A stretch of DNA of 29,941 bases from Elysia marginata (lineage: Eukaryota > Mollusca > Gastropoda > Plakobranchidae). How positions within the stretch are numbered: the stretch's first letter is position 1; the number at the start of each line of letters is the position of its first letter. The stretch is from contig BMAT01004287.1 of NCBI GenBank assembly GCA_019649035.1, positions 124,966-154,906 on the forward strand, read 5' to 3'. The translations under genes were made by a program, and so were the position numbers. Below, piece after piece: positions 12,201 to 24,200 of this stretch. The notes under the pieces were generated by a model that did not search any database, was not told the origin of the DNA, and worked only from the letters and a program-made list of their open reading frames with translations.

Positions 12201-15200
12201 TGTTTCATCTTATTCTCATTTTACTTGTGTTGACGTCATAAAAAAGACAATTCTCCTATTCGCTTTGGTTCAACTTGGTGAATTTGCTAATGAAATAAAG
12301 TTAAATTATACTTTTTAAATTGCTCCCTTTACTTACACTGATTTAGTATTTTATAGATTTAGAAATGTCTAATGGATCTAGCCACACACTGCTATCACTG
12401 TCACTTTGCTAGATCTATCACCATAACTTGTCAAAGTCATGTTTATCTTCATCAGAATCTGTGATTTTTTGCAACATGTGGTAAACAAGCCTAGTTGTCA
12501 TTTCTTTCATAACGTATTTATTGGCTCTAGTGCTTGCATTATGGAAAATTTTTACAAGAATTACAAAAGCAGGAAGACAATGGAAGTTGGGGCAGTTTTT
12601 TTTTTTAGAAAGCCTGTGTTTATGTGATCACAGCAATACTTTTATAAGTTGAATATATTTTGGAATAGAACTCTAGAGTCATGACTAAGTTAATTTGGAT
12701 TGACAGAAATCTGGATTCACATGGTGCCCGTTTGAAGTGAAAATAATGTCATGCAACTAGTCCAAGGGAGTCTTAAGTCGAAATTGGAAGTTAGTCAAAT
12801 ATTGGTATCACAGAAAGCTTATTTTCTCTACTTTCAAATGCAGCAAAAGGAAAATCTCTATCATATTTGTGTATGAAGTTATAGCCATTTGAAGTTGGCA
12901 GGGGAGTCGGCCTGTCTTTTGAAATTTTAGAAAAGGGAGAAAATTGCATTTGAAGTTTTAATGACTTTAAAGGTGTACAGTCCTTGGTAACCATACCAAT
13001 TATATTTTGACATATAAAACATGAAATTTCAACATCAATTAGGTGTGAAAACTTTTCAGAAATGATTTTAGTCTCATTATCTCAAATAAAAAAAAATCGA
13101 CTTCTGAACACCCACTCAACTTTGAAAGCCTATAACTATCTCAAAACTAAGCCATTCGACTTATGACTCATTTGGACAAAATGCAAGACATATTTACTTT
13201 TTATTTAATAGAAAATAAAGTACCTAATTATAATGCAGCTTTGGAGTGTGTCTTGTTTGTGGATTGACAAAAAAATACACAAACTGTAAAAGAGCAAATA
13301 TTGAATTATGAAACTGGTTCAAGATAGTAAAGAATTGGCAACATAAATATCTAATGAATGTTGTTATCAAAGATTGTTCAAAAGAGGAGCCTTAGTCAAT
13401 TTGGTAAATGTTTCATAAAACTGTAAAATTAATAGCAGTGACGTTCAGCGAAATGTCCCAACCCCTTTTTTTTCTTTTGTTGGCATGTATGTTTAATATT
13501 GATTATAAAGTTGTAAAGCCTCTGAAAAAAATATTGGTCTTAGCATTAAAATGAAAAAAGTAAGATGAAAGAAATTTAATAATTCTGCAGTCAAGAACAT
13601 GATCAGTGCAGTTTTTTACTTTCCTCCAAAATAGTTCTTTATAACCATTGAAAAACTTTAAGATATGAAATAAGCAGTGGATAGAAGTAGGCTCTCGGTG
13701 GAAATTCGCAAAACATGCCAGCTTTTGGTATAATTCAGACCTTTGACTTATAGAGGCTTTAGCGCCCACTGCCTTGCCAGTGAGAGAAACATAGCTAAGT
13801 TATACCATATCACAACTATGGTTTCTAAAAAAGTTTCTGATCTCTATAACCATACAGTCAAGAAGATGAAGAGAGCTGGGTTTTTTTTCTTCTCTCCACC
13901 AAAACTGAGCTTTAGAACTACATATATTCTGCTAAGAAAATTAGTATTTAAAAAAAAACAAAAAAAGTCATAAAACACTGTGCTCAAGGATCTTGTTGGT
14001 GTCACGAAGGTAAGTTCTGATTTCCCAGTCTACCAACTAAGAAAATGCATCAATGACGCAAAGCATTTGGTGAGTATTGGAAATAGGCTGGCTTTTTACC
14101 TTCACTTTTACCTATGGGCTATTTCCTCGGCTTACTACACGCTTTTAATCATTGCCTTACCTACATTTTTCTCTCATGGTGTATCTCAATCTCAGTTTCC
14201 TTTTTTTATGTACCATAAAGCATTTTGCACTTTACATATTTAGAATAAAAAAATTGCACCCCTACCCTTTTTTCCCATGTTTGTTTAGAATTGGTTAACT
14301 GCTGAAGACAGAAGAGAAATAAAATTTGAAGAAAAAAAAATTATTTCTGAGTCTTGCTATGGCCAGTAAATCTTACCACTCTTCAGTTCATTTTCCCCTC
14401 ACCACTCCCTGACAATAGTTTAAATTCTCTTTAAATTGTTTATTTCTGTTATTGCCTTGTCAAAATACAAAAAAACAGGTAGCACTTCAGCAAGCACATC
14501 TATAGCAGTGTCAAATCCAGTGCAGGCATTGGGTTCCTTTCAGTTGCTACAGACAGCAGGATCAACAAAGTCCAAAGGTGTTGAACTATTGCAAGCAAAA
14601 GTCTTATCACCCCAGCCTGTGATGAAGGAACTGCATAGCTACCAACATACTGCCCATGCAACAGCTGAGAGCAAGAGGTCCTATTCATCTTTACAAACAC
14701 CTCTCACTAGTCCAACAATTTCATCTACATCTTCCGGCTGCCTTTCACCTACAAGTGACACCATAGGTAAAACTAAAAGAAGTCTTCCACCGAATGTAAT
14801 AACCTCAGTGGCAGCTACAGACATTATATCTGAGGGGCGAGACTCACCCCGCACTGTTGTCAATAATTCTGACAACTCTAGGGTTGAATTGTCATCTTTC
14901 ACTCGCGTCGGTGAATCAGTGCCACTACACATTTATGAAGACCACTCTACAGCAACTCCATCCACCTATATGACTCACCACATGCTATCCCCCACGTCTG
15001 TGACACCTTCACCATCTCAGCCTAATGCTAGCCTAGCCTGGCCCACAATATCTAGATCTGTTGGTCAAATCACAGCAATTGCTTCTACTGGGACTGTGAG
15101 TAACTCTGTGATTACAGCTCAGCCGTTGCCGTCAGCGCCTGTCTTTGCAGCTGCAGGTATGCCAGTTTCAGCAGCAGGAAGTGTTGCTGTAGGCGTAGTG

Positions 15201-18200
15201 GCTCCAACAGTTTCTCTTAAGCCTGTCAGTGAAGTTCAACAAAACAAACAGGCTTGGACAACACCTGTCTTTCCTGGAACTCAGCAGCCTTCTCAGGCTT
15301 CACCATCTATAGCCAGTACAGTTGCCCCAGCTTCAAGTTCCCTGGTCTCACCAACATCGCAACGCTTGCCTGTTAGATTACTTAGCACTAGTCTTGCCAT
15401 CCCTGGCCCGTCTGCAAGATTGACAGTTCCAGATATCATTAAGCAGGTTTCTGCTTCCAACAGCCATACTGATTCCTCAGAATCAGTCTTGTCACCAAAA
15501 AGTAAAACTAGCCCTTCAAACGACATAGAACACTACCCTCTACACAACGTCTGTGCCAAAGGAGACCTGATACACTTGCAGAATCTCCTGAAGAAAAATA
15601 CTGTGAACTGCAACTTGCCTTACAAAGATGGCTCTACGCCACTTCACTATGCAGTGGAACATAACCAAGAAGGTGAGTTACTAAGTACAAGTACATGAAT
15701 GTAAAAACTTTTAAGTCGCCGTTATTGAACAATATGTCTGGTTTATACAGACATAAATACTAATAAAATGAATGTTAAATAATATTATGGTCTTATCAAT
15801 GCCTCATGAAAAAAAAGTATAAGCTTGCATGAAAAAAAACCCAATCTTATCACTGGGATGATTGTACGAGCAGTGAGAGGGCAATAAGAACTGTTGCATT
15901 CAATAAAATGGCTCACGTTGTATTGCCCTATTTTTCAAAAGAATTAGTACTCTAATTAAACAATTAGTCCATCTATTATTGGTTATAATTGCGGAAATTT
16001 CAAGAGAGCTGTTGCAGTGTGTCAATGCAAATATTCATGCTAGAAAGTGTGGCAATCTAGATCTGCACATATGGCTGTGTTTCTAAGATCATTGCTTATT
16101 TAATGTAGAGAAAGCTGTTTTTTCTCAAATGTGAAAATAGAAAACCTAGCAAATCTCTGTTAATATGCCATTTTCTAATGCTAGGGCCAGGAAAAGGACC
16201 GATGCAACTTTTGTTATATTATTAAAATTATAAACATGGTATTTCAAGTGCTGTTTGCATTGTCTATTTATCAAGAGTGCAATTTTCCAAATGCACGTTT
16301 TTGCAATTTTTAGGTCTACAATTTCTGCTAGTAAACTTAACAGTAGTCTTCTGACTTTGTACTTTGTCCAAACAAGACATTGAATTTTCCTATGTAGTTA
16401 CATATTGTCTGGACTTAAAAATTGAAATGCTATTTTTTTAAGACATGAAGGCATTTATTTTGTCACCGCTTTGAAAATACTCATATGAAAAATCTACTTT
16501 ATTTTTTTTAAAGGCAATCTTTTTTAACCTCAAACTAACTGACAACAAAACATTATTTTAGCTCTTTTTTTCCCCTCCTTTTTNNNNNNNNNNNNNNNNN
16601 NNNNNNNNNNNNNNNNNNNNNNNNNNNNNNNNNNNNNNNNNNNNNNNNNNNNNNNNNNNNNNNNNNNNNNNNNNNNNNNNNNNNNNNNNNNNNNNNNNNN
16701 NNNNNNNNNNNNNNNNNNNNNNNNNNNNNNNNNNNNNNNNNNNNNNNNNNNNNNNNNNNNNNNNNNNNNNNACTAGTTCTGGAGAGTGGGGCTAATCCTA
16801 GTAGTCTCCGTGATGACAGAACAACCCCATTACACATAGCAGCACTCAAAGGATTTGTCGGGTGAGCTATGAAGAATCCAGCGGCTTCAAAGAGGCGGTT
16901 GGCTTCAGAGAGCTAGAATCATACTTTAGCCATATGATTATGAGCAGTTCCCAAGTTTTAGGCCATTTGAGGCAAAAGTACAAGAGTTTGTGAAAAACAT
17001 CACATTTCGATTAGAAAGGTGCTTCAAACTATGACAATCTCTCATAGGAAAGGTTGTGTAGGAGCATAATCTCTCTAAAACTATTGATTTTACATGAATG
17101 CCTTTCAATAAATAAATTTGGTCCCTTTTTCTGCAATTTTTTTTTTGTATTTCAAAGCTAAGGGGACATAAAAAAATGTTCTATTTTTATGAAAATTAAA
17201 GATCTGCTAATTGTTTCCAAATTTGACCAAAAACTAAGTAAATGTAAAGATTGTCATCTGTTCTGGCCTGAGGCCTTAAATTTTTTTATTTGGCTCAAAA
17301 TAAATGAATAATAAAATATCTAACTTACTCTTGGTTTCTTTTTAAAGTTAAATGAATATAATTTCTTATTTGCAATTGTTAAAAGCAGATTGTTAAAGAT
17401 GGGCAGACATTTCAAACACACAATATTTTTTGTCATAAATAGTTATCTATGTAAGATTGCTGGTAGATCTAGCTGAAAGCCACATTCGCTTGGGTTTTAT
17501 CAAGCTAAAACAGGTAGAGAATGACTTTGATAAATGATAACACCTTGTGTGAGAAAGCTTGGCTAGTCCAGCCAATCAGCAGTGTGAATCCAAATCTTTT
17601 CCTGTACAGCCGAACCTCAAAATCGGAAATCTTTCTAATTGGGAATAACTTAAAAGAAACAGAATTTTTTCTCTATAGATTACCCTGGAAATAATTTTTT
17701 TATGAAATTTACATGTGTATTTAATAAAAAAAAGTAGAAAAAAATTTTTTTTTCTTAAGAGACTAATGTATGGCTATTGGAAAAAATAAATTGCTTGGCC
17801 TTAATTCTATGTAAGTCGTTCACAAGCAGGCAAGTAGCTTATTGTCGCAAAGTTAGTATTGCTCGCCACTATGTTGGAGTTCCTACCCAGAAACAGAAAA
17901 CCATCTCCACAGTATACTAAGCAAACAAGCTTGTGGCAGCCGCTGGTGCCTTTCACAACTCTATCTATAGACAGGCCTGTTTACACAAAGCCTGTTTACA
18001 CAAGGGGTGATCTCAAATCATGCATGGTCAGCGTGACGCAACATTTACTTGTGCAGGCCCAGGTGATTGCTGACCCATTATGCCATAAATGCCGGATGTT
18101 TTTATAATCATGTCGTCCAATACAACCTTTGTCATTCTGCTTCATGACTGAAGGAAGCTCTGAATCCTGACTACAGGGATGAAATTTTTCTCCTCTACTT

Positions 18201-21200
18201 GTGATCTCGCACAGAGCTCCCAGGTGTGTCATTAAACACTCTCCGCAAAGAAATGATGCCAATATTATTAATGTATGACTGAGGTTAAAACCAAAATTTC
18301 AAGTAGTTCGACAAATCGGGAAACCTATCAAATTTGGAAAAAATCGTCATCTCTGGACATTTCCCAATCAGCAAGGTTCTGCTGTATTCATTTCCTTAGG
18401 CTATATATTAAACAGTTTATACTAGCTGCTTTTTCAGTATGATATAATTATCTATATAATAGGTTGTTTCTCATGTCCAGTTTTTGCATTTTATTTTTTT
18501 AATTGAAGTTCAAATATTTTTTTTTTTCTTTGTCATACTTTTAACTGTACCAAACCTTATTGAATTGTTCATGATATTTGGTAGTTCATAATTTGCTCAA
18601 AACACATACATGGTAAACAAAATGTCATATGAAAGGCATAGTTAATTTCATTTTGTCTTATCTTATGTATTCCTTGTTCAAGGTGACAAAAGAGAGAAAA
18701 TGCTAAATAGATAGATATATATAGAGAGAGATAATAGTGTACTTTACTATAATATTCATAATGTTTGAAACTGCTCGCCTGACAAAGCATTGCTTGTTTT
18801 TGATATGTGTTCTAATGTAACTTTGCATTGACTGAATAAACTTGAATTGAATTGAATCGATAGTTATGTTGCACATCTGATTTTTTTTTTCTTTCAATAG
18901 ATGTCTACGTTTACTTCTGGCTAAAGGAGCAGCTGTAAATCTGGCGAATGCTGCATTCATGACACCACTGCTGCTGGCTGTAAAATCTGGTCATGCCCAG
19001 TGTTGCCAGCTATTACTACGCCATGGAGCCAATGTTTTGTTCAAAGGACAGGTATTTATTAGTCTTACAACCAAAGCCAAATCTTTGCAATAAGTCCAAT
19101 AAATATAATTTGGAATAAAAAAAAAGAACCACTTAAAAATTTATTTTTAAAATCTTTTCCTTAACTTTAAACTGAAGAAATGGCAGTCTTTTTTCAGGGT
19201 TCAATCAATCTGCAAGCAAGTTTTAGAGTTTGTAAGCTCAGAAAAAGGATTAGAGGAAATAAAACACCTTTAAAATGTAAAAATTGCAACATCCATCTTC
19301 TTTCAAACTAGTTCCAAGATGTTTAAATTTCTGTTTCTGTAAAAACTTCAGTGGCACCCCTGAATGAAGACCATGTAAAATGTTGCTAAAAACCGGACTG
19401 ATAAGAGGGGGCCTTAATTCAGGGGTGAAGTTATATTACACTTATATGCAGACATCTTCAAATTTAAGGTCACCTGAGAGGGGTAGTCTTTTATGAGGGG
19501 GTCTTAATTGAGGTGTTCCACTGTATTAGATATGCTTACTTTAATTCTGATTATTTAAGAGAAATTATTTTAAGAAACACTTAAAAATTTTTATAAGATT
19601 TTTCGCAATGCGTGAGTTCAAGATGATAAAAGATACAATTTGGAATGCAATAAGAACACAAAATTATCGTTCTTGCCTGCAAGTAATTTACTTAATTACA
19701 AAAGGAACGATAATTTGCGCTCTAATTGCATTCCCAGTAATCTCCTATTAAAATGCAGTTTTTAGGCTCTTAGTTTATGTCAGATGCTTACGTTTTGGTA
19801 ATAAGTGAAGCTACCCGGATGAATCAGACACAAGTCAGAATTTTCACATATTGAGTTATTATCAAAACTCTTTATCTGTCTTGAGCTATCTCATTTCGGA
19901 GAAAACTAAATTCCTTTACTAGTTAACAAACTATTTAATTTAAAGAACTCCAACTCAAAATTAGCTCAATCAAAGGACTTGTTCCTGATTCACTCAGGTT
20001 GCCTCCCATATTATTAAGTTTAAAATCTTAATTTGAATTTTGTTTCGTTTTGCCATTTAACAAAGAAAATGTTTATGGTATGAGGTTTGAATTTATTAGA
20101 CTTACACCTGTGGCCAAAATGGCAACAAAGTATATGAATAGTTAGATATAGAAATTTGTGTGTTTCTCTTGAAATATACAAAATTCAGATATGCATTTAA
20201 GAGGGAGCGCTGTTAGTACCTCTAATTTTTTTTCTTTCAAATCTTCCAGACGTTTTTGCTTTGCTTCTCTCATTTCCTTGTACTTTCTACTGTAAAAAAA
20301 GAAATCTCAAAATGTCCAGAAAATTCTGCTATTATTTTTGTAAATGATAACTTGTAAAGCTGATTAATCAGAGTGTTTAATTTGTGTTGTTTTCAGGACG
20401 GGCTGTCCTCTATCCACCATGCCGTGCAGGCAGGACATCTGGATACTCTGCGGACTCTGCTGGACAGGTTGAAACTGGCAGGGATTACAAGGGATTCAGA
20501 TACAGCACACCAGCTGGTGGCAGTCACTGACCATGCAGGCTGGACGCTGGCTCACATGGCTGCCCATCTAAGTACACAGGTACATGCTCTCTCTGTTAAC
20601 TGACTAATCTTTCTTCTATCTCTTTCTCTTTGTTTTTTTCTTCTCTCAATTTTTTTTCTCTCCATCCTCATGTCTTATCTCTTCTCCTCTTTCCCCCACC
20701 CTCTAAATCATTCTCTTTCATTCTTTCCTCCTTTTCACTATTTCTCTCTGTCTGTCCTATTTGACTTTCATTAATGTCAATTTCTCTTTCTAGCTCTATG
20801 GTTCAAAATCTGGTGTACTCGTGGAAAAAATGCTATCCTATTTTATTTTGTGCACTTAAAAAACATCATTTTGTTGCCTATACTTTCAGTAAAGATTTTT
20901 AACTAAACGTCAAATCTTGAATTCTACCAAAATAATTGATTAATTTTTTTTTCCAAATCAATTTGTATATTGATAATACATACGAATAAATGAATCAGTA
21001 AACAAGAAGAATATCTTTAACTTACAGGATTGCCTTGTCATGCTCTCTGAGAGCCTTCCTCTTGACTTTGATGCTACTGACAAACTTAGAAGAACTGTGC
21101 GTGAAGTTGCATCAAAACCATGCAAAGAAATATTAGGGGATTTTGGTATGTAACTTCAGTTTCAATGTTTTACTGTTATAGATGTGACTTTTTGGATTGT

Positions 21201-24200
21201 GACTGCACTTTGTACATCTAAATTTGTTTGAAAAGTAATCTTTATTTGATTTGTTGAGAATTCTCTCATCCAATCACACTTTTTCTTTTTGCATATGAAC
21301 GTTACAATTAAGCCCGTGCCGATCATAAAATTCTCAGGCCTGCGGGCTGATCACACTTGGGGCCGTTAGGCCCGGGCCAGGCCACGGGCGGAGCTAATAT
21401 GCGACTAAAGGGCGCACGAGGCTCGATGCAACGGGCCACGGGCTGCCTCGGGCCCCCGTGTGTTCGTGTTTTTTCTTCAATTTTTTTCTCCTGGGAGTTT
21501 TTTTGTTTTGTTTTTTTTCTCTTTTACTTTTATGTTCATTTGGAAAATACATAAAGAAAAATCAACAGCTATTAATTTCCTAAAGTCCTTGGTCTACTTT
21601 CAACGACACTGACTAGGCCCCTGACTTGCCGATGCATCCAGTGTTCATCTAGATGTTCCTCTCATATACTATAGTACTGCCCAAAGCGAGATTACACATT
21701 TCTGTAAATAAGTGAACTCTATGTATTGAGAGTGTTCTAGATTACTGAGAATTGTATAAAAAGTACACCAAAACAGATTGTTTCATCTAGCAGTATGCCA
21801 TCTTTCGAAAAATTCAAAGTAGAATCTCGCACCTTTCACATTTTAAAAGGTGGCAAAAAGCCCGTTGCACAGCTCGGCCCGATCACTGCGATAGCCTAAC
21901 CTGTGCACACAGGAAGAGCCGGGGCCGCCACCGGCCCCGATCAGCGTCAGTCATAAAGGTACAACAATGCAAAATCAAACCCCCAAATCCTTGATCAAAG
22001 AAATGGTTTTGACTTTTCGTCAATTAAAAAACTACTAATTGAAATGTAATTGCCTCGAGCCGTGCTTGTGCCCCCAAAATTCTGATCGGCCCGTTTCGGG
22101 CTTTCTGAGACGGCCCGGGCCCGTGATCACATGATTATGATCGGGCCGCTCGATCTCGGGCCTGGCTTTTTCACGGGCTTAGTTACAATACATTGAGATA
22201 GCTACTATACCCCAAGGTACCCCCTAAGACAGGATTAAGATGACCCCCTTTTCCCAGATCAGTTATTTTCTCTGATTCTTGATACTTTTTGTCCTACAGG
22301 CCGTCCTGCCAGTCCAACATTGAAAGTTGCTGTTGAGTTGCGCTATATCCTTGAGAACACAACTGTGTCCAACATTAAGATGGGGTCCATGCATGTGGGA
22401 CCTAGTGTAGGATGGAGGATCATGGAAGAGAGGCTCCGGGCCACACTGCTGGGTTACCTGGCGCAGCTTGACCTGGGCTTGAGAACACGACGTATAGCCA
22501 GGATGGAGGCAGAAGCTGCTGACAAGGACAAAACCTCTGGGGGAGATAGGGAGTTCACACTTGGCCTGACCATGGCCAACATAAAGCAATTTGAAATGGG
22601 TATGTAATGTTCAATATGCAATTTATCCCTTTTAATGATCTTATGTAAATCCTTGGAATATTGTCCAACCTCAAACTTTGAAGTACACTTCAGTAAAAAA
22701 TAAAGATGTAGCATTTTATTGAGTGTGTTATGAGACCTATGTAACATTGGCGCTGAGATAAAAAGTTAAAGGATAGGAATTTCAAAGTTTATTTTCTCAT
22801 ATGAATCATAAATATTGATCATTTTGTGCACAGGCTATGCTTTTTGTAAAAAGCTCAGAAACACAAATTCCATTAGCACAAGGGAGTACCTGTATTTTTT
22901 TTAATTTTAAAGGTTTTTTTTCCTCACTCTGAAGAATGAATAGCAGAAAATTTTTTTAACAATAATTGATGATATTCTGACTAAAAATTTCAAAAGCTAA
23001 GAGAATAAGATATTTCTATCAGCCTCTTTAGCTTCATTTCATAATTTTCTCCATGCAGAATTTATGTTATGCATACTTTATGTCAATAATTATGTATGTC
23101 AGTTTGATTAAATAGGCCTTTTATTCATGCTTTCACTCAATATGACAAGACATTTTTTATGTGCTATTGTAGGTTTTTACAAATGGACACCAGGCATGCA
23201 GACTGACACTTCTCCTTATTTGATTTTGTGCAACAACGATCACAAGAAAGTCACCATCACGGTTGATGGTAGGTGATGCATTTTGTGAAGAGGAGCTAGA
23301 TGTTTAGCATGATAAGTAGACATGTTTTTTTCTGGCAGTGAAGACCTAACTTAATGAAATCAGCTATCTTAGTAAAGGTCCAGTATTGATTATTGTAAAC
23401 AATCTTATATTTAAAAAAAGAAATAGAGAAATTTTTTAACAACGGCTGTGGGTTCAGGTAAGGCTTGGTGAGATTCCACTGCAGAGAGGTATTTTTGCAG
23501 ACGTCCGAGAGGGCTCTGACGTCATGTCTCATTCAGCGGCAAGCCAAGTAGATATATCTACCCCTCAGCTGCTCTATATAACATTGCAATAAAACTAATT
23601 TATACTCAGCTGTATTTAATCCACATACAAGTATAAACTAAAATCCTGTCTTAGAATCTAGATCTAGATGTATGTTATCAAGATTCGTCTTGCAGTAGAA
23701 ACTCATGGTTTTGGGCCAAATGAGAAGGTGAGAGGGGAAGCGATAGGCAGACATGTACAAACAAAGATGTAAAGACAGAGCAAGAGAGATAGGGGAGTTC
23801 CAAATTTTTGTAGCATGTAGATGGAAGGCTCTTTCTCTGATATTTCACTTAAGAGTAAGAACTTTTAAAGGACTAATATTAGTTGATCTCAACTGCCTGG
23901 ATGGGGTGTATAGTATAATGTCTTTAGGGTATTGAGGTGCATTATACTTTACACATTTGAAACATACAAGCATGATTGTATAATCTATTCTAGATTTTAC
24001 AAGCAGCCAATGGAGGGATTTTAACATTAAGATAACATGTTCTCTGGAGTTTCCTTAGTATTAGCCTTGCTTCCCTGTTTTGAAAACGTAATTTATTAAT
24101 AGATTCTGCATTTAAATCAGCAAGAATAAAGTTAAAGTGTTCTTGTTGAGAAAATAAAAAAAAGATATGAAATCAAGGTTTGAATAGACTTTTGAATCAT

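Larger units (their letters stand above)
16862..18900 (+). other. Intron, 2.0 kb
   Basis: Donor gtgagc, acceptor ttctttcaatag ending at 18900. It contains a TA-flanked miniature transposon (17607-18384), a short GATA/GA microsatellite (about 18704-18735) and a TTGAA-type tail (about 18815-18862), each listed separately. No other coding signal is seen. Confidence 0.85.
19052..20396 (+). other. Intron, 1.3 kb
   Basis: Donor gtattt, acceptor tgttgttttcag ending at 20396. It holds a 175-bp miniature element (19349-19523) and a strong hairpin (19642-19734), listed separately. The rest is AT-rich without recognised content. Confidence 0.85.

Noticed and set aside
14681-15526. Minus-strand open frames opposite the large Ser/Thr-rich exon
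   Set aside because: Low-complexity coding DNA often leaves the opposite strand open; these are shadows of the exon.
16553-16849. Minus-strand 98-codon frame
   Set aside because: It exists only because it reads through the N gap; its real part is the reverse of the ankyrin exon.
22454-22747. Minus-strand 97-codon frame
   Set aside because: It overlaps the NAV-like exon in antisense and has no independent support.
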